From positions 1,443,705 through 1,469,820 of the forward strand of contig NC_049989.1 of assembly GCF_000003815.2 (NCBI RefSeq): 26,116 nt of DNA, read 5' to 3'. Shown piece after piece: positions 1-9,859 of this stretch. A program made the translations under genes and the position numbers. The notes beneath the pieces were generated by a model, which was given only the letters and a program-made list of their open reading frames with translations, had not been told where the DNA came from and made no database searches. How positions within the stretch are numbered: the stretch's first letter is position 1; every line of letters starts with the position of its first letter. Source of the stretch: Branchiostoma floridae. Its lineage: Eukaryota; Chordata; Leptocardii; Amphioxiformes; Branchiostomatidae.

Positions 1-154
1 CCGGAGATTTCACAATAGAAAGGTGAACGCCACACTCTGCCGCCAAGCTCAACTGCCCACAGTTGACCTGTTCTGGAGCTGACGCTGACCTCCTTCATAT
101 TGGCTGTTTGTATAGAGTCCCAGAAAGCACCTACAGGGTTGTCCCAGGTTATGC
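1..154 (-). CDS. Exon (partial at window edge): tectonin-like repeat 4
   Basis: Starts after the acceptor TTTTTCGACAG at 155-156, phase 1. It reads GITWDNPVGAFWDSIQ, then MKEVSVSSRTGQLWAVELGG and RVWRS. KEVSVS, GQLWAVE and RVWRS are strong tectonin blade elements. It is unclear whether the exon continues past the window edge or ends at a weak T/GTGAAA donor with phase 1 at position 13; both keep the frame open. A tectonin propeller usually has five or six blades, so more repeats are expected beyond the left edge. Confidence 0.8.
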
Positions 155-802
155 CTGTCGAAAAAGTTGAGAAAATGAGACATTCAAACTATATTCACTG
201 CTTATTTTTCTCTTCGAAAAAAATCCGTATGTCAATAAAAGACTCAACAAGATGTGGCCCTAGGGGTGAAAATCCAGGTCCAGGTCCGGTTCAGGTCCAG
301 AGGATTAGGTCCAGGTCCGGACCTGAGCCTGGACCTGACACATCCAGGTGTGTGGTTTTTGTCATGAGGAATAGCAACCAGTGCACTGAAATTTCTGTAC
401 ATAACTTTATCAGGCTGGTGAATGCTAAAGAACAAAGTTCACAACCACGTCCTTTTCAAGAACCGAAGTTTCGATAATTGTCTGTCTTCTTCGGGGGGAA
501 AATGACTGATTTTCTTTGCACTGCAGCTTGTTGTCACTGCTAACAGTACAGCCCTAAAGACTGAAAAAATGCGGTAATATACGTTCGTCGAATAAAACGG
601 AAATTTGCAAAACCTGTCAGAACAGTGATTTACCAGCCCGATCAAATTATTAAGAAGGTTTAGTTTCTTGTCAATGTTTTGAATTTTAAAAAAAAAAAAA
701 ACCTATCGGAGAGTTTTCGACTCCCATGCACCATGGCTTGCGAAATACATTGATTATAAAACAATTACAAACAGTGCTCAATTATCGATTACAAACAATT
801 GA
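155..802. other. Intron sequence with a short CAGGTC-rich minisatellite
   Basis: First part of the intron between 1623 and 154. It holds a compact run of CAGGTC/GGACCTG motifs at 272-340, including the palindrome TCAGGTCCGGACCTGA, and a poly-A stretch near 689-702. Open frames here carry no recognisable domain. No further structure was recognised before the element starting at 803. Confidence 0.5.
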
Positions 803-1560
803 CCCTATCTAGACGTGGGGGGGGGTAAAAGTGCCTGCGCCAAATTTGACGTCGTATAACTGCCGAACGACGTATGCTAGGACTACGAAACTTAGTGACT
901 TTTCCTAAAGTATTGTTGGCAACAATTCTGCGAAAAAAAATTAGTTTGTAATTTTTCCTGTTGCCATGGCAACGGGTTTTTGACAGGCATATATTACCAA
1001 ATTTACTAATTTCAGTTTGAATTATGGGATTTGAAGGTTTTATTGCTAGACCAAACTTTTTTATCTATATCATTAACATCCTGTGTAATTTTAAAGTTAC
1101 ATTTATAATTAAGTATTCATAATTTATGCTAATTTGATGACGTCATGGGTCAAAAAGCAAAGATGGAAGACAATGACATTTTCAATGATAAATACATGTT
1201 ATTTGTACTCAAATACCGTCAAAATCTTTTATTTTCTTACAAAACACAATTACTTGAACCTCTTTAGTCCAGGTTTATTGGGTTTTGGGGTTATATGTGG
1301 AAAAAATCGTATTTTAGAAAATTCAAGCTTGTCGATCCAAGATGGCGGACAAATGACGTCATTTTGTGACGTCATATAGGCGTCAGTGTCGTCGTCATTG
1401 GCAACAAAAGACTTGGCAGACTTAGACACCAATAATGTAACCTTTATTGTCATTGTTTTGTTTAATACCTGTAAGTATAGCTGAAATTTCAGAAAATATA
1501 AAACAGAAAATACAGAAAATAAAAAAAACTTCACTAGTACATAATTCCATCCAAATTTTG
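803..1560 (-). mobile_element. piggyBac-like MITE, copy A (one end only)
   Basis: Begins CCCTATCTAGACGTGGGGG, close to the reverse complement of the right end of the complete copy at 5999-6911, and continues colinearly with it in reverse orientation (ATTGTTGGCAACAATT, then CATAATTTATGCTAATTTGA). It contains GTTGCCATGGCAAC at 960-973 and TGACGTCA at 1138, 1354 and 1367. The flank reads TTGA rather than TTAA, so the target site has mutated. The far end fades near 1480-1560 and could not be fixed. No coding capacity was seen. Confidence 0.6.
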
Positions 1561-1622
1561 TGATCGTATCTTTTATAATGTACTTTAAAATCAGATTTGT
1601 TAAGATTTAGGTGATAACATAC

Positions 1623-1825
1623 CTTTTCTCACCATGGTATATCCATATGTGAAAGAGGAATAACTTGCAATGATCCACACAAAGTCCTTTCCTGAATGTA
1701 TCCGATCTATCTTGTGTCCAGACCAATCGATTTCCACTGGGAAGGCTTTGAAGTTGAAGAGTGAGCTTGTGATTTTGGAATCGATATGAACCGTCTGCCA
1801 GGACGTACCCGATGTTCCCTCGCTC
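1623..1825 (-). CDS. Exon: tectonin-like repeat 3 (divergent)
   Basis: 203 bases, phase 2 in and phase 1 out. The acceptor is TGTTTTCAG and the donor GTATGT. It reads SEGTSGTSWQTVHIDSK, then DWSGHKIDRIHSGKDFVWII and ends GYTMVRKG. The Trp near the start, GHKIDRIHSGKDFVWII and the MVRKG ending align with tectonin blades. There is an insertion of about 20 residues (SSLFNFKAFPVEID) between the two halves. The frame links naturally to GITWDN in the next exon, giving the typical RKGITW blade boundary. Confidence 0.8.
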
Positions 1826-2919
1826 CTGAAAACAGTAAAATTCATCACAATAAGCCTTGTAACACTAGTAACCACGTAAGCGCGGATAAAAGGAACTCTG
1901 GGTAATAGTATGTCAAAGTTGAAGGCCCACAGAAAATCAACAGTCTAGCCTCTACCATTGTTTTGTTTTGCGTAACAATGTCCGGAACGTAATGGCGCCT
2001 GCAAAATGGCGGAATGTTGATTTTCAACAAGGCTCTCTTTAGAATTGTGCGTATACTTAAGTCGGTATAATTTCGTATTTACGATCTTCAGATTACGAAA
2101 GGTAAATTTTGCGGGGATGAAGTCATTTTTTTACCATTACCCAACATTTTGCAGCTAACCGACTATTTCTTCCACTTCAACTTTATCTCTGTTAAAAATA
2201 TGTCAATACGAAAGTCATACGGGCTTGAAAGTATGCACAGGTGTGAACGGGGCCAAGGTTAATAAGGACCGTCTTCAAAGTCAATATGTGGTAAATACAT
2301 TTTCCGCATATTCAAAGCCGCGCAATATAACTTTGCTCCGTTCGACTTTAGCTTGCCTGCCCTACATTTCTCACTATTTGAGAGGTCACTACTAACCAGC
2401 TCTCAGCTGAATAGAAATATGCCTCTGTTGTCCCAGGGAGAACTTGTTCTAAATAAGGCAAGCTCATTGACATTCAACATACTACAACGTTACCATGGCG
2501 GTTGGACAGTCCTCCCTACGCCCAAAATTGTTTTATAGAAAGTTTGAGATTTGTGGGCTCTCTACAAAAGAACTACAATTTTGTCAGCCTGCATGCACGC
2601 CATATTGGATATTTGCAATGTAGGCGCTGAAGACTTGTACCAAAATAAGACAAGCTCATTAAAATTATGAATAGTACGGGAAAAAGTGTAATCTATGGCG
2701 TGGATATGCAAAGTACGGGGCCGTCGAAATTCTGTGGACGCAGGTTCGTCTCTGCGAGAATCAGAGTGCCTTGGTAAATATGATGTGTTCAAAAATTCGA
2801 ACTTTCCCAGAACTATCGTAGAGTTGGATTTGTTATCACCAAGTACAGTAGGGGCATCTTTTCTGGGTAGTTTTAAAGAACGCTTGCAGATAGATGTGCA
2901 AAAGTTAGGTGTGACTGGT
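1826..2919. other. Intron sequence, no gene recognised
   Basis: Unique-looking intron DNA between exon 1825 and the hairpin at 2920. Short open frames on both strands contain no recognisable domain. I see no repeat family shared with the rest of the window here. Confidence 0.4.
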
Positions 2920-2987
2920 CGTTCGGTGTAATATAACCAGCTGCTGCCTCGCCGCGTGCCTGCAAAGCTGGTGTGTTACACCGAACG
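2920..2987. repeat. Inverted repeat able to form a long hairpin
   Basis: CGTTCGGTGTAA (2920-2931) is perfectly complementary to TTACACCGAACG (2976-2987). Inside it ACCAGCT (2936-2942) pairs with AGCTGGT (2966-2972), around a GC-rich loop (GCCTCGCCGCGTGCCTGC). It is far more GC-rich than its surroundings and is followed by a TATAGATACAGATATAG simple repeat. It looks like an end or fragment of a mobile element; the family was not identified. Confidence 0.7.
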
Positions 2988-3175
2988 GCGGTTATACCGG
3001 TTATATAGATACAGATATAGATTTAAAAAAAGGTTGATTGAAAGGTTTGAAATTCGTATAGTTGTACTAAAATAGTTGCAACATGTTAAATTGTTGCTAA
3101 TGTTTAGAACAGTTTTGAAGAGTGTGAGCTAGTATGAGGCGGCATACCTAATGTGTATACCTTTACATCTCTCAC

Positions 3176-3296
3176 CTGAATGTTCCCACACGGTACATTA
3201 CAGTGGAGTCATCAGAAACTGCCCACACTCCAGCACGTCCTACTGAGATGTGCAGAAACTCTTCTGTTCCGTTCTGTACCACTTCCCATCCAGTCC
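3176..3296 (-). CDS. Exon: tectonin-like repeat 2
   Basis: 121 bases, phase 1 in and phase 2 out. The acceptor is TTGTTTAG and the donor GTGAGA. It reads GTGWEVVQNGTEEFLHISVG then RAGVWAVSDDSTVMYRVGTF. GxGW, LHISVG, VWAV and the MYRVGT ending are the usual tectonin blade elements; NGT is a sequon. It follows repeat 1 exactly where the next blade is expected (RRTGIS...GTGW). It was recognised from motif and splice borders, not from an extended open frame. Confidence 0.83.
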
Positions 3297-3439
3297 CTAA
3301 ACAACAAGAACATCAAAAGGTTAATATACCGACCTAGGAGGTATAAGGTGATAAGAAACATTTCATGTGTAACAAACAACCGATATTAATCTCCTTAGTT
3401 GTTTGCTGGCCAATTATTTAAAGGATTGCGTCATTTTTA

Positions 3440-3890
3440 AAGGCGAATGTCTGTAAGGGTCTAACAATGGGGTGAAAAAAATCGAGTTGGCTCATATTTT
3501 GCACAGTGATAGTACTTGGTACACAACCCCCTGAAAATAGTTTTCTTTCTACTCAGAACCTCTCGCTGTTATAGCAACAGGCCAAAGAAGTTTATGAGCC
3601 ATTTTGCCAGATTTTGGCATGTAAAAAATATGAAAATTGGCCATCTTTAGGGCACTAATACTGATCAATGCTTTAACATAACAACAAAAGCAGACTGTGC
3701 TAATTACAGCAATGCCTAAACTTGCATTAGATAGCAGTAAAGTCAATCTTCTGTAAAATCTATGGCAACGGGCAACCTGAATACAATACACTGTTTTCAT
3801 GAGTCAAAAATACTGAAATTTTGTCCAACTTTGAAGCACTGAAAGTCTGTAAGTAGAAATATCTTTCGCTTGCAATTCACACAAATAATA
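3440..3890. repeat. Interspersed repeat family R1, copy 1
   Basis: Shares a colinear series of blocks with 19997-20438: TTGGCTCATATTTTGCAC, ACACAACCCC, a CTTTCTTTC block, CATTTT...CAGATTTT and CCAACTTTGA...CTGTAAGTC. Divergence is high (visibly many substitutions), so both are old copies. No terminal repeats or coding sequence were identified. In the second location the repeat abuts the piggyBac-like element copy E, so it could be an internal part of a longer version of that element. Confidence 0.65.
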
Positions 3891-4318
3891 ACCAACTAAC
3901 GAGCTATTAGCAATGTCCAGGGACTTAGAAGTGGAGGGTTTCAAAAGGGTTAAGTAACCGAGACTTGAGTATGGGACTTGGCAAACCCCGGACAGTGGTC
4001 TACCAGTGGGCTCGATGTGCAAGCATATCGTCAGTTCCTCTGTTACATGTCAGTGCAGTGATGTAACTGTTGTTGTATGTCAATCATTTTATCCCTGCGT
4101 TAATGCTGAATGCAATCTATCTTACTGTTTGCAAAACCATTATATTGCGCCAAAAGGACATAAAAATGTGTGCGTTTCGTAACGTATAATATGCGAAAAT
4201 GAGTAAAAGCCATCAAAATAAAATTCTGCGTATATTCAATATTAGTACTTTCAAGGGCAAACTAGTTCTAAAAAAGCGTTAAATACCGATGCCAATGCCT
4301 GATTTATGTCACACTTAC

Positions 4319-4483
4319 CCTGGGGTGCAGATTTAGAAATGCCTGTTCTTCGCAGCGGTCTTCCGTCAATATCCAGTGCCCACACCTGATTGGTGGAGGT
4401 ACTGACGCTGATCTGTTTGATCCCCTCACCTATCTCGAGCCACTCAGACTGGAGCACATCCGGAGCTGAAGGCTCTTTACTGT
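4319..4483 (-). CDS. Exon: linker plus tectonin-like repeat 1
   Basis: 165 bases, 55 codons, phase 1 in and out. The acceptor is CATCTTTAG and the donor GTAAGT. After a Ser/Pro-rich linker (DSKEPSAPDV) comes SEWLEIGEGIKQISVSTSTN then QVWALDIDGRPLRRTGIS. The pattern W-x-x-I-G-x-x-I-K-x-I-S-V, then VWALD, then RRTGI is that of tectonin (TECPR) repeats, short beta-propeller blades. This is the junction where the CUB and sushi part meets the lectin-like part. The exon phase matches its neighbours, so it reads in the same frame as 5517-5864. Confidence 0.83.
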
Positions 4484-4550
4484 CTAAAGATGGACAAGTA
4501 AAGTAAAATCTTTACACATGTTCTTTCAATTATAATTTCTTCACCTTCAA

Positions 4551-5047
4551 CATTACCAAAAATGATTTTATTGTGTATCTTGTTTTTCTTCCTCACAGAA
4601 AATTTATCTTCCAGGAAGAAATTACTCTGTCCCCAAGAAATCTTAGAAGTCCATGGGGCAAGCAAAGTTTTGCTTGAATTTTTTAGACATTTTTTGAGAT
4701 TAATACTCTTACACCAAGACTAATTTTCTTACATCAATAGCAAAAATTCTTGTATTTCTCAAGAGTCATAAAAAAAAACAAGCATTTCTAAAAAATTTTT
4801 TCTTGCATCATGAGAAAAAGCAAAAAGATTTTGCTTAAAGTTCCAGAAAATACTTAGGTGTGAGAAAATTTTTTTTTCACCAAAGAAGAATAAGAAAATT
4901 GCTCTTTGCATGAGAATTAATTTTTCGGTAGATTCTTGTTTTGCTTCTTAAAATCTTATTCTACATTTTGTTCTTGCAAAAATATTTTCTTCATATAAGA
5001 ATTGTCCATGGGGTAAGCAAAACAAGCAAAAATCATTTTTGGTAGTG
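4551..5047. mobile_element. Fold-back (inverted-repeat) element FB, copy 1
   Basis: Starts CATTACCAAAAATGATTTTA and ends with the reverse complement AAATCATTTTTGGTAGTG. The interior is A/T-rich and built of mirrored pieces (TTTATCTTCCAGGAAGAAA, CCCAAGAAATCTTAGAAG, CCATGGGG on one side, TTGTCCATGGGG on the other). Same ends and interior motifs as 7430-7882. No open frame of interest. It sits in the intron between exons 5517 and 4483. Confidence 0.75.
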
Positions 5048-5440
5048 AAGTTTAAATTTTGTTTTACAGAAAGGAGTAAGTATACAAGTTAACAGTTATT
5101 TGAAAACATTTTCCTGCCCCCTTTCTTCTCTCTCTGTTTCGGAGGCAAGTAGAAGCTGACCTTGTAAAGATATGCATTTATATGGCATATCGCCTCTTAT
5201 CTAATTGACACTAAGTAAGATATCTCAGTACGCACACTTATTTAATGGCAAAACATTGTTCTCTCACAAAGCTCAATTGCTAGAAGCAGCAGGTTGATAA
5301 ACAGGTTGAAAATAGCGAAAAAAATAACATGCTTTTTTGTAGATATATTTACACATGAAATAACTTGACATTTTAAGAAAAAAAAGAGATCATGAAAACC
5401 TGCCAATTGGCCAAACAATTGTACCTGTAACATACCTACT

Positions 5441-5460
5441 AGGTAGTTAGGTAGGTAGGT
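5441..5460. repeat. GTAG/TAGG simple repeat
   Basis: A short tetranucleotide run (AGGTAGTTAGGTAGGTAGGT) just downstream of the donor of exon 5517 on the minus strand. Probably neutral. Confidence 0.6.
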
Positions 5461-5516
5461 AACATAGCGGATGGTACATGCATTATTCTACAGGATTTGG
5501 CACAAAATGTGCTTAC

Positions 5517-5864
5517 CTGACCTATCCCACACCGTCTCATACTTTGCTGAAAACCCAGTTCTGTATATCACAGCATCTGTCACAAAGATGGCATAAATGA
5601 TGTTTTCTACGGAGATGTATGGTGATGGGATACACGCACCGCAGTGACGCATTTCTTCCAGCCCATAAGGGTCTTCAATAATCAAATAGTCATAATAGCA
5701 GTCTTCAGTGACATGCACGTCAAAGTACGTGAAGATAAGTTTGATGTGCTTTCCCACTTCGATGGATATGTTCCACAACTGGTACAAGTTATTTTTGTAC
5801 GAATGTGGGTAGTTCATTGAAGAAAAAGAGCCAGTCTCTTCCGAGAGATATTGAATCCACCGGA
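5517..5864 (-). CDS. Exon: single-exon CUB domain without the first cysteine pair
   Basis: 348 bases, 116 codons, phase 1 in and out, donor GTAAGC. Motifs in order: GSFSSMNYPHSYKNN, LWNISIEVG (NIS sequon), IKLIFTYFDVH, DCYYDYLIIED, MRHCGACIPSP, IFVTDAV and TGFSAKY. The spacing is that of a full CUB. The cysteine normally before the opening strand is absent, and the usual NCTW is LWNI, so only the second disulfide (DC...HCG) remains, plus one extra Cys in GACIP. The acceptor TTTTTCAAAG is weaker than average, so the first few codons (VRWIQYLSEE) are less secure. It is followed by the linker and the tectonin part. Confidence 0.85.
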
Positions 5865-5998
5865 CTTTGAAAAATAATAGAATAAAAAATCTCTCATCAA
5901 ATTACGGTTTTCCTTTTATTTCATAATTATAGTCTACCTCACAAAATACAATACGAGCAGTAGGGACCAAACTCAAAATGTAAAGAAATGCAATTTAA

Positions 5999-6911
5999 CC
6001 CTATCCAGACTGGGCTTTATGGGCCTTCTTTGGCCTTGGGGGGGGGGGGGGGGGTGGGGGGGGGGGTGTCACCAAATGTGCAGGGTGGTGGGGGGGGGGG
6101 GGGGCCCCTCTAATTTTATAATTCCTGAAATTTTTCTATCATTATGACGTAATATCACGTAATTATGACGTCATTTATTGATATTGTTGGCTAAAACAGG
6201 GAATCTCCATAATACCCTAATATATCACTCAAAAATTACCAATAAAGGTTTCTTATTAATATTTAAGTGTTATAAGACTTCTGTTGTCAAAAGCTGACGC
6301 AACGACGTCAAAATGACGTCATAGAATGACGTCATCTGTAGTTTAGCTATCCGCTGTCTTGGATTATCAACCTTCCATTTTTCAAGATACATTTTTTTCA
6401 ACATGTAACGCTAAAACACATGGAAATGGATTAAAAATGTTCACATGAATGTTTTCTGTAAGAAAATACCACATAGTGATGAAATCTGAGTGAAAATAAG
6501 CTTTTTACTTTAAATAAGCTTGTACTTTAAATTGTGATATTGTCGGCCACCTTGGATTTTGACCAATTACGTCATCTCATAATCATAATTTATGAATATT
6601 TAATAATAAATGTCTAACTTAGATGTGTTAGATATTAAAGATATATAAATAGAAGTTTAGTTTAGCAAGAAAATCTTGAAATCCCTTTGTTTAAACCAAA
6701 ATTAGTGATTTTCGTAAAATTTGCCTTTTCAGAAACCCGTTGCCATGGCAACACGAAAAATCATAAACTTACCTAATTTTTTTTAAAAATTCTTGCCAAC
6801 AATATTTTAGAAAAACTCACCAAGTTTTATTGTTCTAGCACAAGCCGTTTGGGAGCTATAGGAGGTCAAAGTTGGCGCGGGAACTTTTGCCCCCCCCCCA
6901 TCTGGAAAGGG
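5999..6911 (+). mobile_element. piggyBac-like MITE, copy B (complete, TTAA on both sides)
   Basis: The 913-bp element starts CCCTATCCAGACTGGGC and ends CATCTGGAAAGGG. It is flanked exactly by TTAA at 5995-5998 and 6912-6915. CCC...GGG termini plus a TTAA duplication are the hallmark of piggyBac-superfamily insertion. It encodes no transposase. Near the left end are very long G runs (about 6038-6066 and 6088-6104), and near the right end a C run (6891-6899). It contains TGACGTCA at 6166, 6314 and 6327 and a perfect GTTGCCATGGCAAC at 6739-6752. It is the reference copy for the other family members in this window. Confidence 0.85.
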
Positions 6912-7079
6912 TTAATGGACTATATATCATGAATAACACCCAATAATAAAAAGTCACCGATACATATCTAATAAGAAATCTAAGCCGAATAAAGAATAGA
7001 CCATTATATTAATGTTTTTGTTCACAAACGTACCTCAGAGTTATCAAAGGAGAAATTTATTGTAAAAAAATGACCATAC

Positions 7080-7232
7080 CATTTTCAGACTTGTCCCTTG
7101 AAATGACAGAGTGGAAGATTGTAAAGCCTTCTTCATTAAATATTTCATCACTGTGAAAATGAATGACTAATGTTGATGCCATTGAGTGGTACAAGTGAGG
7201 AGACACCCAGCCACAGAACCACTGGACGAACT
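7080..7232 (-). CDS. Exon: last third of the four-cysteine CUB
   Basis: 153 bases, 51 codons, phase 1 in and out. The acceptor is GCTTTTAG and the donor GTATGG. It reads EFVQWFCGWVSPHLYHSMAS, then TLVIHFHSDE, then NEEGFTIFHS. FCG is the fourth CUB cysteine with its usual Gly, HSD carries the late calcium-ligand Asp, and EEGFTIFH is the closing strand. With the two preceding exons this gives a complete CUB with both disulfides. The tail ISRDKSEN is a short linker into the next CUB. Confidence 0.88.
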
Positions 7233-7429
7233 CTAAAAGCAATGAAACAGGAGTACATTGAGAATATGTCAGCTAGAATACATAGCTTGATCCATCAAAA
7301 AACTTAACGTATAAACATTGAATGGTAATACTTTAATGTTATGATCCTTTCTTTAGCATTTAGCTTTTCCAGTCATCATCTCCTGATGCTACAGGTATGG
7401 AGCATTTATATCCTTTCCTGTTCTTTGTA

Positions 7430-7882
7430 CACTACAAAAAATGATTTTCTTTTTATTTTGCATACCCCGTGGACAATTCTTGTATGAAGAAAAATATTCT
7501 TGCAGGAAGAAAATGTAGAAAGAAATTCAAGCAAAACGAGAAACTACAAAAATTTTCTAGACAGTTAAGCAAAATCTTCTTATTTTTTCTTGTAATGCAA
7601 GAAAAAATACTAGAAATTCTAGTTTTTTTCTAACCAGATTCAACTCTTAAGAAGTACAGGAAGTTCTTTTCTTCCTGGAAGATAAATTTTCTGTTGGGAA
7701 GCAAAACAAGATAAACGAGGAAATACAAGAAAACAAATCTCATTTTTTTCTCAAAAACTTAACAAGCAAAAATTTGTCCCATGGACAAGCACATTTTTCT
7801 AAGATTTCTTGGGGAAAGAATAATTTTCTTCCTGGAAGATAAATTTTCTGTGAGGAAGCAAGAAAAAGCATTTTTGGTAGTG
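7430..7882. mobile_element. Fold-back element FB, copy 2
   Basis: Starts CACTACAAAAAATGATTTTC and ends AAAAGCATTTTTGGTAGTG, inverted ends shared with 4551-5047. It is flanked by TA on both sides (7428-7429 and 7883-7884), which would fit a TA target duplication. The interior repeats TTCTTCCTGGAAGATAAATT at least twice and has TCCCATGGACAAG near one mirror point. Non-coding. Confidence 0.78.
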
Positions 7883-7979
7883 TAGTCCTGCTTCTCCAGT
7901 CAAGACCTTCAATCTATTCATCAAGTTTGCAAAAATAGTTGTAGAAATATATTCCACATTAATCTAAATGGGCCTTTAA

Positions 7980-8340
7980 CCCTATCCAGACTGGGCTTTT
8001 GGGGCCTTCCCTGGCCTGGGGGGGGGGGGGGCTCAATCGACCCCCCTTCGTATTTTCAAAACGGCTTTTTGTACGATCACCGAATTTGCAGGAGGTTTTG
8101 TGCTCATCGAGTTTTATAATTCCTAAAATTTTTATATCATTATGACGTAGTATGACGTAATTATGACGTCATTAATTGATATTTTTGGCTAAAACGGGGA
8201 ATTCCCATAATACGTGAATATCTCACTCAAAAAGTTACCAATAAAGGTTTCTTAATAATATTTAAGTGTTATAAGACTTCTGTTGTCAAAAGCCGACGTA
8301 ACGACGTCAAAATGACGTCATAGAATGACGTCATCTGTAG
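7980..8340 (+). mobile_element. piggyBac-like MITE, copy C (right part missing)
   Basis: Preceded by TTAA (7976-7979), it starts CCCTATCCAGACTGGGC and follows copy B colinearly until GACGTCATCTGTAG, where homology stops abruptly at 8340. The same junction point in copy B is near 6340. It carries TGACGTCA at 8164, 8313 and 8326, and a G run at 8018-8031. The missing right half suggests deletion or an internal breakpoint. Confidence 0.8.
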
Positions 8341-8619
8341 ATACAACATTTTGGGAAACTTTAGGTAATTGAATAGGGTAATCAAATATACTTCTGTATA
8401 TGGAATTTAGGATTATACAGACTAGAGAATATAATAACTCATCGATAGTTTGTTTTAAATCCCATTCAGGAGATCATGACCGGTACGTCTACCGATTCGA
8501 TGATAGACGTAACAGACAGAACATTTGATAAATTCAGAGATGTTTATAGAATAGCTTATAGCAAATGCGATACTTGTAACCTAATGTATCCTAATGGCAT
8601 TTTCATGTATCCAACTTAC
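8341..8619. other. Intron sequence between MITE copy C and exon 8620
   Basis: About 280 bases without recognisable repeats or motifs other than the GTAAGT donor of the exon at its end. Confidence 0.4.
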
Positions 8620-8738
8620 CTGTGTACGGAAAGTCAACTATGCTAAGCCAGTCGTAGAAACACCTTGCGTGATACTCGAGTCGAAAAAAAAGAACGTCCA
8701 ATACCACGACCTGAGAAGGATCTGATGATATAGTCCAA
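8620..8738 (-). CDS. Exon: middle third of the four-cysteine CUB
   Basis: 119 bases, phase 2 in and phase 1 out. The acceptor is CTCACTCAG and the donor a perfect GTAAGT. It reads WTISSDPSQVVVLDVLFFRL then EYHARCFYDWLSIVDFPYTG. RLE, CxYDWLxI and the following Asp are the calcium-binding CUB positions, and the third CUB cysteine is present. No stop codon occurs in the joined frame. It was not visible as a long open frame on its own; it was recognised from the CxYDxLxI motif. Confidence 0.87.
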
Positions 8739-8977
8739 CTGAGTGAGCACAAAAACAAATGTTACTTTCAGAGAAATGATATGTCTTGTTTAATTGTACT
8801 TAAATTTTTCTTTGATATATTTCGTAAACCTAGATTGTAACGGTTGAATAATGCCTATGTGATAATGATCATGTAACCTGACATGGATGAGTGAGTGAAC
8901 TTAACATGTAATTGTACTGTATCAATACAGTCGGTACAAAAGCTCTCCTGCGTAGCACAACAACTTGTGTATGTGTA

Positions 8978-9496
8978 TAAGGCCACAGCAAGTGAATTTT
9001 ATGGATGACATCAGCGCGCTCATTATTTTTCGCCTGATTTCAGAAAAAAACAAGAATTTTTTTCCTCTTTGGGGATGGTCAGATAGACCAAAATAGGCAA
9101 ACATGTTGTGTTGTAGCCTAGTAATTATACTTGTAGAAGTGACACTAGGGAGGTAGCTATGACTTTAGTTGCAGAAGGGAAACGTGTTGGATAGTTGAAA
9201 AAGTGCCACCAATATGGAAGCCATGAATGTAGTTGCCAGCTTGGCATGTGATACCAGTGTACCACACAAGTATCACTTTTACTACACTAGTTCACTTCTT
9301 GAATACAAGAATAAATGCCTTGTTAGTTGTGATGCAACGTTTTGTCACTTTAAATCTTTTTAAAACGTTTATGGTGTCTATTTTTAAAATTTGGCCTTCT
9401 TGTTTTTTTTACCCATCTTGTTTTTTTTCGCGCTATCTCATTATTTCTGCACTCTTCACAGGATGTCATCCATAAAATTTACTTGCTGTGGCCTTA
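8978..9496. repeat. Pair of 35-bp inverted repeats 450 bp apart
   Basis: The block 8978-9012 (TAAGGCCACAGCAAGTGAAT...) and the block 9462-9496 (GATGTCATCCATAAAATTTA...) are reverse complements with one mismatch. Weaker inverted similarity continues outward from each block, including poly-T/CTTGTTTTTTT next to the second and poly-A/CAAGAATTTTTT next to the first. The arrangement suggests two copies of one short element inserted head-to-head, or a fold-back element. Non-coding. Confidence 0.7.
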
Positions 9497-9859
9497 CCTG
9501 TATAACCAGCCTTCGGCATAACACACCAATTACCGCGCGACACGGTAGCAGCTTGTTATGTGGCTATGAACGACCTGTCGCACCCAACGTTTGCACATTT
9601 ATGAATGTAAAGACTGTTTAAAGCTAACCGGCGAGGACGCTTCTGTAATACTTAGTGTCATCGAGGTCCACTCTACAATAGGTTTAGCAGGAAAAAAAAT
9701 TGTGTACCCTTCATTTTTTGTTTGATATCTCTTTACCAGATGACTATTTGTTGTTCTTCTGAGCGGTACGACCAACAATTTATCGTAATTGGAAAATGGA
9801 ACACTTTGTTTAAAAGCCACTTCTATTAATGACACTTAATGACACCCAAAAATGAATCT

